Positions 23,945 through 35,744 of a stretch of DNA of 64,000 nt are shown one piece after another. Each line of letters begins with the position of its first letter. Position 1 is the stretch's first letter. The notes below the pieces were generated by a model. That model was not told where the DNA came from and made no database searches. It was given only the letters and a program-made list of their open reading frames with translations. A program made the position numbers and the translations under genes. This DNA comes from Molossus alvarezi (taxonomy: Eukaryota; Chordata; Mammalia; Chiroptera; Molossidae). The stretch is from contig CM073891.1 of assembly GCA_037176705.1 (NCBI GenBank), positions 52,392,571-52,456,570 on the forward strand. Reading direction: 5' to 3'.

Positions 23945-23985
<41 letters not shown>
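23945..23985. repeat. (CA)n microsatellite
   Basis: About twenty uninterrupted CA units directly downstream of the SINE. Confidence 0.95.
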
Positions 23986-23986
<1 letters not shown>

Positions 23987-24067
23987 CCCTAAGTACATAT
24001 TGCTTTCATGTACAAAGTACTCACATCCCCTACTTTAAGAATTTTCATATTTGTTTTTTTGAACATC

Positions 24068-24240
24068 ATTTTAAAAATTGACTTTTAGAGAGAGAGAAAG
24101 GGAGAGGAGAAACAGATAGAAACATTGATGAGAGAGAAACATCAATCAGCTGCCTCCTGCATGCCCTCAACTGGGAATCAAACCGGTGACCTCTTGGTAC
24201 GTGGATTGATGCTCAACCACTGAGCCACACCAACCCGGCT
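24068..24240 (-). mobile_element. VES-type SINE
   Basis: 'gacttttagagagagagaaa', then 'tgctcaaccactgagccaca' and CCAACCCGGCT at the reversed head. Confidence 0.85.
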
Positions 24241-25789
24241 TCATGATGTATTTGTAACCTAGGTACATTCTCAAGGTGTTTAAAGTGGGAAAATTTGACC
24301 ACATTAAATAACAAATATTTTCCTGTACATCATCTACATGGAGAAATATACCATAAATTTCAAATGGGACTACTTACCTGTTCATTAAATTCTTCTTAGT
24401 ACTTTCAGTAGTATAAATTATTGGGTTTATTAATATTTTATAGGAAGTCATCATATATTTATTTTACAAGTTTATAATTAAGAAAGCAAATTTCTTGGGC
24501 TTCCCTCACTTAAGCTGAATTTCACAATCCTTTGCTTAGATAACATTTTTCTGAAAACACTTTCATGCCCTCTGCTGTTCATTTATTTAATATAAATTAT
24601 TAAATAAAATATTCATAGACATATACATATTGAGTCATTTTTAGGAAGGAACATATGGTAAGAAATGCTTCAAAGATTTTAAATTATAAATTAATATGTT
24701 TGCTATTGAAAACACACACAATAATGAAATAATTCCTTATCTCACTACTTAGAGATAACCTTTCTTATCAAGTCCTATTGTTTTCCTCTGGAATTATTTC
24801 AATGAAACATATGTTTAAATATAGTTTTATGTTAAAATTACTATTATTATTACAGAATTGGGATCATAGTAGACATACATTTTGGTATTCTATCCTTTCC
24901 ACTTAATATTACTGAAAGCGTAAAATTCTTCTATCCCTGCAGAGATGGAGTACATAACCCTTGTGCACCCCATCTCTACAGGTATCATATGCACACCAAG
25001 AGGGTGATGCAACCCATCTCCCAGGGATAGAAGTTCCTGGTCCTGGGACCCTCCCAGACCTAGCACTACACATCTCTTCATTTGGCTATTTATCTGTATC
25101 CTTTATCACAACTTCTAATAAACCGGTAAATGTAAGTTAAATATTTTCCTGACTTCTGTGAGCTATTCTAACAAATTAATCAAACCTGAGGAGAGGGTCA
25201 TGGGAATCTCCAATTTCTAGCCAAATCAGGCCGAAGTTGGGGTAACCAAGGACCTACTATTTGTGATTGGCATCTGAAGTGGGTGCAGACAGTTTTGTGA
25301 GACTGAGCCCTGAACCTGTGGGTTCTGACATTTTCTCCAGGTAGATAGTGTCACAGCTGAGTTAAACTGTAGGACACTCAGCTGGTGTCACAGAGAATTG
25401 TTTGTTATGGGAAGAAGCCCCACACATTTGGTGACGAGAATGTCAGAAGTGAACTGTTGTGAGTGTGGTAATAGTATGAGAGTCAAGGGGAAACACACAG
25501 AAGAAAAACCAGAGGTTTTCCCTTTACAAGTGTATTATGGAAACATTCCGACATCTTTGAATAATCTTCCAAATACAATTTTAAATTGTTGCATAATAAT
25601 CCAGACATAAACTAATTTATGTGAACACCCTCCTATTTTTTAACATGTTAAGTTGCTGTAATTCTTTACTATCATAAATAACCCTGTAAAACAAAATTCC
25701 TTGAACATAAGATTTTTTGAATATTACTAACTTTATGCTTATATTAAATTCTAAAAAGTACAATTTCTAGGTAACAGATACACATGCAA
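24241..25789. other. AT-rich DNA with an ancient LTR-like relic
   Basis: No gene seen. From about 24,930 to 25,530 the sequence resembles a very old dispersed repeat ('tctgtgagctattctaacaa', 'ttggcatctgaagtgggtgc', 'gtagatagtgtcacagctga'). An AATAAA-type signal near 25,118 suits an LTR, but the family was not resolved. Confidence 0.4.
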
Positions 25790-25882
25790 TTTTTTTTGGT
25801 ATGTGCCCCTAGTGGGAACCAAACCTGGGACTCTCTGGTCCACAGGCCAATGCTCCAACCACTGAGCCAAACCAGGTAGGGC
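25790..25882 (-). mobile_element. partial VES-type SINE (head half)
   Basis: Only the tRNA-like half is present in reverse: 'gggactctctggtccacagg', then 'ccactgagccaaaccaggta'. Confidence 0.75.
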
Positions 25883-26164
25883 AACAGGTACACATATTTT
25901 TAAGGCATTTTATGTATATTGTTGAACTGACTGCTGGAAAGTTTGTAGTAACTTACACTCCCACCAGCAGTACATATTCATGACCACAGGAATGGCTTTT
26001 TAAAAATTAAAAATGTGAAAATATCTTACAAGTACACTTGAAATAAGGGGGGAAATTTATATACGATTCTCCATTTGATGAATACTTTTTTTCTTCAAAG
26101 GTGTCAGGAAGATAGGATCTTTTGGTAGAGTAGTAAGAGAGCCAGACCTTTTAACTGCTTAAAC

Positions 26165-26300
26165 TTTCTGAATTTGTTTCCTCATCTACAATGTGAAGAT
26201 AATAATACTTGCTCTGCTAAACAGTGTTTTGTGAGGATACATGTGAACATGGTCTGAAATTATAATGTCTTACAGTTGGAAGGTAGTGTTTTTATTAGTC
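26165..26300 (+). repeat. MIR relic
   Basis: 'tgtttcctcatctacaatgt' with 'gataataatacttgctctgc' is the forward MIR core. Confidence 0.65.
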
Positions 26301-26365
26301 ATTATTGACATGTGGACAGATTTGATACATAAATCATTAGACTTACTGAGGTATCAATGACTTTA

Positions 26366-26600
26366 TAAATCCTCACTCAAGGATATGTTTTTCCATTGAT
26401 TTTTAGAGAGAGGAAGGGAGGGAGGGAGGGAGAGAAAGAGACACTGATAGAGAGAGATATTACTGTTGGCTGCCTCTGAAATGCTCCCGGACGAGGATTG
26501 GTCCCACAACCTGGGTATGTACCCTGACTGGGAATTGAACGTGCCACCTTTCAGTGCATGGACAATGCTCCAACCATCTGAGCTGTACCAACCAGGGCTC
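26366..26600 (-). mobile_element. VES-type SINE
   Basis: 'aatcctcactcaaggatatg', then 'gagggagggagggagagaaa', ending 'gagctgtaccaaccagggct'. Confidence 0.85.
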
Positions 26601-27517
26601 AGTAACTTTTTAATATTCTGTATTAATCTTAATCGTCAATAATTTTCTTCATTTTCGAACTCATTTTATCAAAAAGTAATTTTTCAATTATTTTTAGTTT
26701 TATTGTATTTAGTTCAAAATAGTAAAACAATCATTTTGTCATATAGACAATTAAGGTTCACTTGCCAATTCAATTTACTTGGTTTGTCTCAGAAAAAAAT
26801 GACCATAGAAACAAAATGATCTGCTAGAAATTCCTATTTAATCTAAAAATATATGACGTGTTCAACAAATTTGAGTGCGTTCTCAACTTGCTTAAACCAA
26901 CACCTCTTTTTAATTCTTTTTTGAAGTTATTCCCATGGGTTTTCATTAAAAAAGACAGTTTGGAAGTCAGTAGGAATAATTATGACCAAATGAAACAAAA
27001 GCCAAGAACAATGGGAACTTGGTGAACCTAAAAGCTAGCACCTATTGTGAGCCTTCACTGAGAGGAAGATTAAGGAGGAAGGACTAAGACAGAAAGCAGG
27101 AAAGAATAACTTAAGAAAATACTAAATGTTATCAAATGTAATGAGTAGCAAAGAACTCTTGGCCAAGGGCTTCAAATTTTTAAGGCGTTCAGTTTCTGCG
27201 CTTGCATTTTATTAAATGTCATTGTTTGCAGTGTTTTTGCTGAGAACTTAGAATAATTTGTAGGAAGGGAAAGTTGTACTGAAAGGAAAAAAAAATAAGC
27301 AGGAAAGGAGAGAAAAAAAAAACTTTTCTTTTTCATTTTTTAAATTACCCACAGAATAATAAAAGATAAAAGAGACCTCATAGAGTCATTTATTAAAAAT
27401 CTCTCTTCATCTTAAGGTTGAAGAAACAGGTCCAGGTGACACTGATAAACCAGTGGCAGAGCCAGGAAAATAATCAGTCCCATGTTCTTCCAATTGCACT
27501 ATGTTCACTCTCTCTCT
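26601..27517. other. AT-rich DNA, nothing recognised
   Basis: No open frame, repeat or splice-supported exon recognised. Confidence 0.4.
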
Positions 27518-27768
27518 CTCTTTTTTAATCCTCACCCGACGACATTTTTTTTCCCCATTTATCTTCAGATAAAGTGGGAGAGAGAGGGAGAAAGAGAGAG
27601 AAAAAAACATCGATGTGAGAGAGACACATTGACTGGTTGCCTCCCTCATGACCCTGACCAGGGCCAGGACCAACCACAACTGAGGTATGTTCCCTTGACC
27701 AGAACCGAACCTGAGACTATTTGGTCTGCAGGCTGACACTCCAACTGCTGAGCCAAACCAGCCAGGGT
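27518..27768 (-). mobile_element. VES-type SINE, first of a tandem pair
   Basis: 'aatcctcacccgacgacatt' through 'gagccaaaccagccagggtt'. Confidence 0.85.
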
Positions 27769-27774
27769 TTTCTC

Positions 27775-28014
27775 TCTTTTTTTAAAATCTTCACCCTAGG
27801 ACACTTTTCCATTTATCTTCAGATAGAGTGGGAGGGAGAGAGAGTGAGAAACATCAATGTTAGAGAGACACATCAACTGGCTGCCTCCCAAAGGACCCCG
27901 ACCAAGGCAGGGATTAACTACAACCAAGGAATGTGCCATTGACCAGAATTGAACCCATGACTCTTTGGACTGTGGGCCAACACTGTAACTGCTGTACCAA
28001 ACTAGCCAGGGCTT
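27775..28014 (-). mobile_element. VES-type SINE, second of a tandem pair
   Basis: 'aatcttcaccctaggacact' through 'accaaactagccagggct'. Same strand and only a T/C-rich spacer away from its neighbour; both appear to have targeted the same pyrimidine tract. Confidence 0.85.
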
Positions 28015-28179
28015 CACTCTCTTTTTTGTATCTTATTTTAGTCCTAAAACCCAGGTTTGTTTATAGACAAAGAGATCAGTGCTGCTGTCAACACAAATCC
28101 TGATCTCTCAGATTTTTCTTGGTAACTTGGATTCAATGTCATGCCTAGAATAAAAATACTTTACATTGCAATTTCATGG

Positions 28180-28370
28180 CCTGTGCTCTGAGTTTACGAA
28201 TGTCCATTATCTCATTTGATCCTTACAAAATTTTCTGAGATAAGTCAAGGAAGGGTATTATTGACCTCATTTTAAGAGCTAGCAATTAAAACACAGAGAC
28301 ATCCAATGACTGGCCTAAGATCATTTAGAGTCAGAATGAGTCAGGACTCTAACTACATTTCAGTATATTT
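28180..28370 (-). repeat. MIR relic
   Basis: 'cattatctcatttgatcctt', then 'cacagagacatccaatgact' and 'gagtcaggactctaac' follow the reverse complement of MIR. Confidence 0.7.
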
Positions 28371-28532
28371 TGTCAATGAGTAAATTCCCTCAAAGAGTCC
28401 CAATCTGGCTTTTTATCCTCTTGCCAATGGATTCTCCATTCCTGGGCACCTCGTTCAAGTTTAGTGAGGTTCAGACCTACCCACCCACTGAGGGTGCATG
28501 TACTTCTTACCTTTAAAACTGCAGTTTCTTAC

Positions 28533-28655
28533 CGCTTCCTTTAATACTGATCTTTATTTAAGATACTGTTTCACTGAAGGTTATGGTCTCCAGCTTCTCA
28601 CTCTAACGCTCCACTCTCTTCAAAGAAATCGCGTCCTCGGTATCCAAGGAAACTA
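28533..28655 (-). other. predicted non-coding first exon, minus-strand gene
   Basis: On the minus strand, CpG-rich promoter sequence runs into ...GGAAGCG|GTAAGA at 28,533/28,532. The donor is strong and there is no long open frame before it, as expected for a 5'UTR exon. The start-codon exon at 17,716-17,876 begins with an acceptor and 11 leader bases, so it is a natural partner. The transcription start is not resolved and the right edge given here is approximate. Confidence 0.4.
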
Positions 28656-28799
28656 AACAGCCAGTGCCCACCTTGCCCCGCCCCCTCTTTCCATTGGCTA
28701 GCAGAATTCTGATATAGATCTTTCTTTCCGTCCATCCAATGGCTAATGGGTTTGAGTTAAAGAAGGAGCGCCTTGTGGTACAATCTCTCTTACTGGTTT

Positions 28800-28878
28800 T
28801 CTACCCTGCGCGGGGCCTGGGTCCGAGACTGAGGTCTGTCTGCCCGCGAGCATGACGCTGATGGAGTGGGCGCTGCTG
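28800..28878 (+). CDS. predicted first exon of a right-facing gene (9 codons)
   Basis: ATG at 28,852 opens MTLMEWALL and is followed at once by CTG|GTGAGC. The codons are GC-rich, the site lies in the CpG island, and the exon ends in phase 0. The hydrophobic start could be the beginning of a signal or membrane segment. I do not recognise the gene. A second in-frame ATG at 28,861 is an alternative start. Two phase-0 candidate exons occur downstream on the same strand (35,745 and 49,000). Confidence 0.4.
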
Positions 28879-28960
28879 GTGAGCCCCTGGGGTTGTCTGC
28901 CCGCGCAGTTTCCGTGCCACCAGGCCTGAGGTCTCTGGACCCCCTGAGCTACCCGGACTC

Positions 28961-29370
28961 CAGCCACGTGCCATTCGTCATGAGCTGAGTGTAGGGTGGT
29001 TCACAGGGCTCGGAGATGGCAGGTGGAGTGGACGAGGCGCTGAGGAGGTGAGCTCTGTCTGACGCCACTGACCCCCGGGCAAACGTGCCCCTGAGGTTTG
29101 GAAAGTGAAGAAAAGTTAAAACGGGTTTGGGTCCCAGGCCCACGTGTACTTTTAGTTGATCTCTTTGCATTTGATTTTCTAACCCAAATTATGGTTGTCA
29201 CCTTCAAAAGTTTTCTCTTTTTTTCTGTCAAATAACATTATGGAGTTTTTTATGCTCTCCTTTGTCACTTTGTTCCTATTTCTGTCACTGAACCTTGTCA
29301 TTAGATAAGTGGTTTATTTTTCAGGGTTCACATTTCTTGATAATCTTCAGTGGTATGGCAGTCCAAAGGA
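28961..29370. other. downstream flank of the promoter
   Basis: GC content falls off quickly after about 29,100. No further feature seen before the L1 material. Confidence 0.4.
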
Positions 29371-29575
29371 AACCCCATAAAGCTTTAAGCTAACTTTTCA
29401 ACAGAAACACTATAGGCCAGAAGGGCGTGGCATGAAATAATCAATGTCATGAAAAACAATGATCTGAATCCAAGACCACTCTATCCAGCAAGGCTATCAT
29501 TCAAAATAGAAGGTCAAATATAGAACCTCCCAGACAAAAAAAGGCTAAGGGAATATATTAACACCAAACCAGCAT
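29370..29575 (+). mobile_element. L1 ORF1 C-terminal fragment
   Basis: The sequence parallels the ORF1 end of the full-length L1 (41,600-41,780), including 'ctatccagcaaggctatcat' and 'caccaaaccagca'. It stops abruptly where the ORF1-only element begins. Confidence 0.7.
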
Positions 29576-30465
29576 TTGCATCTTGGGGGTGCCAGAAGGA
29601 GATGAGAGAGAACAAGAAATTGAAAACCTGTTTGAAACAATAATGGCAGAAAACTTTCCTAACTTGGTGAAGGAAACAGACATACAAGTCCAGGAACCAC
29701 AGAGAGTCCCAAACAAGATGAACCCCAAGAGGTCCATACCAAGACACATCATCATCAAAATGCAAAAGGTTCAAGACAAAGAGAGAATCTTAAAAGCAGC
29801 AAGAGAAAGGCAGCTAGTTAGCTACAAGGGAGTTCCCATAAGGCTGTCAGCTGATTTCTCAAAAGAAACTTTGCAGGCCAGAAGGGAGTGGCAAGAAATA
29901 TTCAAAGTGATGAAAAGCAACGACCTACAACCAAGATTACTCTATCCTGCAAAGCTGTCATTTAGAATTGATGGTCATATAAAGAGTTTCCCAGACAAGA
30001 AAAAGTTAAAGGAGTTCATCACCACCAAACTGTTATTATATGAAATGATAAAGGGTCTTTCTGAAGGAATAGATAAAATATATGAACAAACAAAATGGCA
30101 ATGAATACATATCTATTGACAATGGAATCTACAAACAAAATGAACAAGCAGAACAGAAACATTCTCATAGATACAGAGAACATTTTGTTGGTTGCCAGAT
30201 GGGAGGGGGGTTGGGGGAATGGGTGAAAAAGGTGAAGGGATTAAGAAGTACAAATTCATTGCTAGACTGACAAACCTCAAAGGGAAAGGGGTTGGGGGGT
30301 GGGAAAAAATAAACCAAAGAACTTATATGCATAACCAATGGACACAGACAATAGTGTGGGAAAAGGTGGAAGTGGAGCGGGAGTGGGGAGGAGGGGTTCA
30401 ATGGGGCGAAAATGATGAATATCTGTAATACATTCAACAATAAAGATTTAAAAATGTAAAATAAA
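29576..30465 (+). mobile_element. ORF1-only (HAL1-like) element
   Basis: An ORF1 fragment of 173 codons (29,583-30,104) contains the conserved ENFPNLVKETDIQVQEPQRV and RHIIIKMQKVQDKERILKAA motifs and the ADFSKETLQARREWQ segment. After its stop the sequence passes within about 80 bases into a G-rich L1-type 3' tail. That tail shares 'aacttatatgcataaccaat' with the full-length L1 3'UTR and ends 'caataaagatttaaaaatg'. No ORF2 lies between, which is the HAL1 (half-L1) layout. It could also be a one-off deletion of a single copy. Confidence 0.6.
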
Positions 30466-31274
30466 ATAAAAGATATCTATGGAGAATTACACTCCAAAAG
30501 TGCAGAATTCACATTCATATCAAGTGCACATGGGACATTCTCAAAGATACACCACATGTTAGGGCAAAACTAAGTCTCTACAAGTTCAAGAAAACTAAAA
30601 TCATATCAAGCATCTCCTCAGATCACAATGGCATGGAACTAGAAATCAATTGCAACAAGAACATGCAAAGACATTTGAACACATGGAGGCTAAATATCAT
30701 GTTATTGAACAATGAATGGGTTACCGTGGAAATCAAGGAAGAAATTAAAAACTTCCTGGAAACCAATGAAAATGAACACACAACAATACAAAATCTATGA
30801 GATGCAGTGAAAGCAGTTCTGAGAAAGAAGTTCATAGCACTACAGGCCTACATCAAAAAACAAGAAAAATTTCTAATAAACTATCTAACCTCACAACTTA
30901 AATAACTACAAAGCAAACAAAAAGAAAACCCAAGAGCAAGTACAAGGAAGGAAATAGTGAAGATCAGAACAGAAATAAATGACATGGAGACCAAAAAATC
31001 AATTCAAATGATCAGTGAAACAAAGAGCTGGTTCTTTGAAAAGATAAACAAGATTCATGGACCCTTAGCTAGACTCACCAAGAAACAAAGAGAACCCAAA
31101 TACACAAAATCACAAATGAAAGAGGAGAAATAATAACTGACACCACAGAAATACAAAGGACTGTTAACAAATATTATGAACAATTATACGGCAACAAATT
31201 TGACAACCTAAGTGAAATAGACAAATTTCTAGAAACACAGTCTCCCAAAACTGAAATGGGAAGAGATAGAAAAC

Positions 31275-32009
31275 TTGAACAGGCCAAAAACAACAAAAGA
31301 AATTGAAGATGTAATCAAGACTTTCCCAGCAAATAAAAGCTCAGGTCGGGATGGCTTCACAGTGGAATTTTACCAAACATTCAAAGAAGAACTAATACCA
31401 TTTCTCCTCAAACTATTTCAAAAACCTCAAGAAGAAGGAAGATTTCCAAACTTGTTTTATGAGGTCAGCATAATCCTAATTCCAAAACCAGAAAAAGACA
31501 CTACAAAGAAAGAAAACTACAGGTCAATATCCCTGATGAACATAGGTGCCAAAATCCTGAACAAAATACTAGGAAATCAAATCCAGCAATACATCAAAAA
31601 AATTATTCACCATGACCAAGTGGGATTCATCCCATGGATGCAAGGCTGGTATAATATTCACAAATCAATAAATGTGAAACACCACATAAAGAAAATGAAA
31701 GATAAAAATCATATGATTAAATCAATAGATGCTGAAAAAGCATTTGACAAAATCCAGCATCCATTTCTGATAAAAACACTCAGCAATGTGGGAATAGAGG
31801 GATCATACCTTGCCATAATAAAGGCCATATATGAAAGACCTACAGCCAACATCATACTCAATGGGCAGAAACTAAAAGCATTTTCCTTAAGAACAGGAAC
31901 AAGACAAGGATGCCCACTTTCGCCACTCTTATTTAACATAGTACTAGAAGTCTTAGCCATAGCAACCAGAAAGGAAAATACAAATAAAAGGGATCCAAAT
32001 TGGAAATGA
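31275..32009 (+). pseudogene. L1 ORF2 reverse-transcriptase fragment
   Basis: A 244-codon open segment of L1 ORF2 with finger/palm motifs of the non-LTR reverse transcriptase: [45 protein letters not shown] and [18 protein letters not shown]. It ends by frameshift before the FADD motif, so no active enzyme can be made from it. Confidence 0.85.
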
Positions 32010-32780
32010 AGAAGTGAAACTGTCATTATTTGCAGATGACATCATACTATACGTAGAAAACCCCAAAGACTCCATCAAAAATTTACTAGACTTAATAACT
32101 GAATTTGGCAAAGTAGCAGGATACAAAATTAACAGCAAGAAATTGATGCCATTCTTATACACCAATGATTAACTCACAGAAAGAGAAACTAAAAAAAAAA
32201 CAATTTCATTTACCATCGCAGCAAAAAAATTAAGATACCTATGAATAAACTTAACCAAAAAAATAAAGGCCTATTCACAGAAAACTATTGGTCATTAGAA
32301 AAAGAAATAGAGGAAGATGTAAAAAAGTAGAAGCACATACCTTGTTCATGGATTGGAAGAATTAACATCATTAAAATGTCCATACTACCCCAAGCAATCT
32401 ATAGATTCAATGCAATCCCCATCAAAATTCCAACAAAATACTTCACAGAACTAGAACAAATACTTCAAGAGTTCATAGGGAATGAAAAAAGACCTCGAAT
32501 AGCCACATCAATCTTGAATAAAAGAACAAAGTTGGAAGGATCACATTACCAGGTTTCCGGTTATACTACAAAGCCACTGTAATCAAAACAGCCTGGTATT
32601 GGCACAAGAATAGGCAGATAGCTCAATGGAACAGAATAGAGAACCCAGAAATGGACCCAAGACAATATGCTCAATTAATATTTGACAAAGGTGGCAAGGG
32701 CATGCAGTGGAGTAAAACCAACCTCTTTAATAAATGGTGTTGAAAAAATTGGACAGTTACATGTAAAAAAATGAAACTAG

Positions 32781-32912
32781 CTCTGGGTGGTTCGGCTCAG
32801 CGGTTGGAGCATCAGCCTGCAGATCAGAGAGTCTCAGGTTCGGTTCCCTCTAGGGGCATGTACCAAAACAAACAAACAAACAAACAAACAACAACAAAAA
32901 AAAAAAGAAAAG
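32781..32912 (+). mobile_element. head-only SINE with (CAAA)n tail in L1
   Basis: A VES-like tRNA head (GGTTCGGCTCAGCGGTTGGAG) runs to 'ggggcatgtacc', then switches to (CAAA)n and poly-A. Flanking duplications AAAAATGAAACTAG at 32,767-32,780 and 32,913-32,926 prove insertion into the L1. Confidence 0.88.
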
Positions 32913-34179
32913 AAAAATGAAACTAGACCATCAACTTACACCATACATGAGAATAAACTCAAAATAGATAAAAAAGACTTAAATGTGACTCATGACTTCA
33001 TAAAAATTCTAGAAGATGATGTAGGCAACAAAATTTCAGACATCATATGCAGCAGAATTTTCACTGATATATCACCTAAGGCCGCAGAAACAAAGGAGAA
33101 AATGAACACATGGGACTACATCAAACTCAAAAGCTTCTGTACAGTAAAAGATACAATCATCAAAATGGAAAGTCTACCCACTGTATGGGAGAACATCATT
33201 GCCAATGATATATCAGATAAGGGGTTAATTTCCAATATATAGAGAGTGCTCATACAGCTCAACAAAAGGAAGACAAAGAACCCAATTAAAAAATGGGCAG
33301 AGGGACTAAATAGACACCTCTTCAAACAGGACATACAAATGGCCAAGAGACATATGAAGAAATGCTCAGCATCGCTAATCATCAGAGAGATGCAAATTAA
33401 AACAACAATGAGTTATCACCTCATACCTGTCAGGATGGCTTTGCCAACAACAACTCGTCAAACAACAAGTGTTGGCGAGCCTGTGGAGTAAAGGGGACTC
33501 TAGTACTCTGCTGGTGGGAATGCAGACTGATACAGCCACTATGGAAAACTATATAGCGTTACCTCAAAAAATTAAAAATTGATCTACCATTTGACCCAGT
33601 GATCTCACTTCTAGGAATATACTCTAAGAAGCCTGAAACACCAATCAGAAAGAATATATGTACCCCCATGTTTATAGCAGCACTGTTTACAATAGGTAAG
33701 GTCTGGAAACAGTCCAAATGTCTATCAGACGAATAGGTGCAAAAGCTGTGGTACATTCACAATGGAGTACTATGCAGCTGTAAGAAAGAAAGATCTCTTA
33801 TCCTCTCTTATCCTTTGAGACCACGTGGAGGGACCTGGAGAGTATTATCCTAAGTGAAATAAGCCAAGCAGAAAAAGACAAATACCACATGATGTCACTT
33901 ATTTGTGGAATATAAGGAACATGACAGTCTGAGGAATGGGGTAGTCCCAGAGACATAACAGTCTGTAAAAGTGGGGTACAGACTGACAATCCTCAGAGGA
34001 GGGGGTGGTGGGAGACAGATAAATCACAGAACTTATATGCATGTATGCATGATAAATGGACATGGACAACAAAGCTGGGGACAGGGCAGGGAAGGAGGGG
34101 GAGTGTTGTATCAGTGGGGGGTAAAGGTGAAACATCTGTAACCAAATAATTTAATTAATTAGAAAAAATAAAATAACAG

Positions 34180-35744
34180 TTGTTTTGGAGATACTATTTT
34201 CTGATTTTCATCAATTACTTGTCTGCTTGATAAAGACTATTTCATATACCATTTGATTTCAGACTCATGTCACTGTGAACATGAAGTCATCTATTATGAT
34301 GTAATACAGATATACTTTTAAGAATGATTCATTTTTCTCTTTTCACTAAATTTTTTTGAAATTTGTTTCTGGGCTAAGGTTTTACTATTTTTCCCCCTGA
34401 GCAAAACAACCATAAGGTAAATGGCTGTTTTGAAGTTTTTATTTCCTATGTTTTAGATGCTTCTCTGCTATTGCTGGTCATGTCATTGGTGAGTTTGCTT
34501 TAGCTACTTTTCTTTCACTGCTATTTATCTGTTCTTTTTCTCTCTGTAATTGTGGCAGAATGAAGATGATGTAAATAGTTAGGGTAAAGTAAACTGCTCT
34601 AAAAAATTGACCAAACATCTAATAGTTTATTTCTCACTTGTGTCCAGATGTGTTGGTGGCTCTTTTCTACTCCCTCATTCCAGGTTCCTTTCATCCTGTG
34701 GCCCTGCCATCACTTAGAACCTTATTGCAGCCTGCATGCAGCTGGTGGGAGGGGCAGAGCTCAGAGAAAGCTCACCACTTCTTCTCCAAGCTCAGGTCTG
34801 GAAACTGCACATGGCATTTTCACTTATAGTCTCTTGTCAAGAACTTAGCAACACCTAAATCTCTTCATGGGCCCAGCTATACTCCTATTACTTTGGAGAA
34901 AAAATTGATTTTTTTTTTTGGACCAGGAGTAGTTTCTGCCACAGTTGCCAAATGTGAAATCAAGTTACACACTCACTCTCACTCTTTTTTTTGGTCTGGC
35001 AAAGGAGGAAATTGTGACTGCTGTTTTATTTTTGCTTATAGGACTTTTTACTTAATTCCAGTTTCTGGGGTGTTGTGCAAAAAGTTTAACAGTCTGGGCT
35101 ATTATCCTAAGTGTGAATATATCCTTCAAATAAACCCAGTCATAAGAGTGTGGGTTTTGACATTATGCGGAGCTTGACTCTGTTAGTTTTTCTTCTAACC
35201 ATGTTGCCTGATAATATTATTTAACTTTTCTGATTCTTGGATTTCTCCTTCTGTAAAATGAGGAAAATATGATAACCCTTTCTCTCATTTGTTGTATTAA
35301 ATAATAGTTAACGTAAAGTAGTGAACATTGTATTTTGATGCAAAGAAATGTCAGATAAGGGATAAATATTATTAATAATGATGAATATTAATAACAATGA
35401 ACAATAACAGTGATTATTGTTGTCAACCTCCTTATCATTTATATTTAGTTAACCAGTCAGTCATCTTTGATTCCCAAGTATTTTTCATTGAAGCTACTAG
35501 GAGCACCGAGGTAGCTCTTTTCCCCCTTTGAGTTCACATGATTTATTCAATCTTCTTAACAGCAGTTGACATTCTTTTCTAGTTGATGTTATTATTCCAA
35601 ACAGTGCACTTCCATTTAATACCTGGTTCCTCTTTTCTGCTTGTATTTATTTTAAAGAAATGTATAAAATGTTAGAAATTTTATTAGTGTAAGTCAAAAT
35701 TATTCCCTCTTTTTCTCTATACGCATTTTGTATTTGTCTTTCAG
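34180..35744. other. AT-rich, probable intron
   Basis: An old dispersed repeat of unresolved class lies at about 34,625-34,880 ('gtgtccagatgtgttggtgg'). An MIR lies at about 35,195-35,345. No other feature seen. Confidence 0.45.
35195..35345 (+). repeat. MIR relic
   Basis: 'tgattcttggatttctcctt', 'ctgtaaaatgaggaaaatat' and 'gtattaaataatagttaacg' follow the forward MIR core. Confidence 0.65.

Larger units (their letters stand above)
28530..28960. promoter_or_regulatory. CpG-rich, probably bidirectional promoter
   Basis: This is the only CpG-rich stretch in the AT-rich two thirds of the window outside the L1 5'UTR. It has a GC box (CCCCGCCCCC, 28,676-28,685), an inverted CCAAT box (ATTGG, 28,693-28,697) and a forward CCAAT box (28,736-28,740). 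An X-box-like RFX site (GTATCCAAGGAAAC, 28,640-28,653) is also present. No TATA box is at an obvious position. A splice donor facing left (28,532) and an ATG plus donor facing right (28,852 and 28,879) flank it. RFX sites are typical of ciliary and testis genes; that reading is inference. Confidence 0.65.
30469..34175 (+). mobile_element. 5'-truncated L1 with decayed ORF2
   Basis: It begins within the ORF2 endonuclease region, matching 42,385 onward of the full-length L1, and continues to the 3'UTR and A/T-rich end near 34,175. The longest open piece is 244 codons at 31,275-32,009, covering the reverse-transcriptase core start ([42 protein letters not shown]). A FADD catalytic motif follows at about 32,033 in another frame. 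Several stops and frameshifts make it inactive. A SINE is inserted at 32,781. Confidence 0.85.

Noticed and set aside
25398..25610. Frame with CCECGN...EKPEVF, resembling a zinc-finger linker
   Set aside because: Only one imperfect Cys pair and no His pair; sequence lies in an ancient dispersed repeat.
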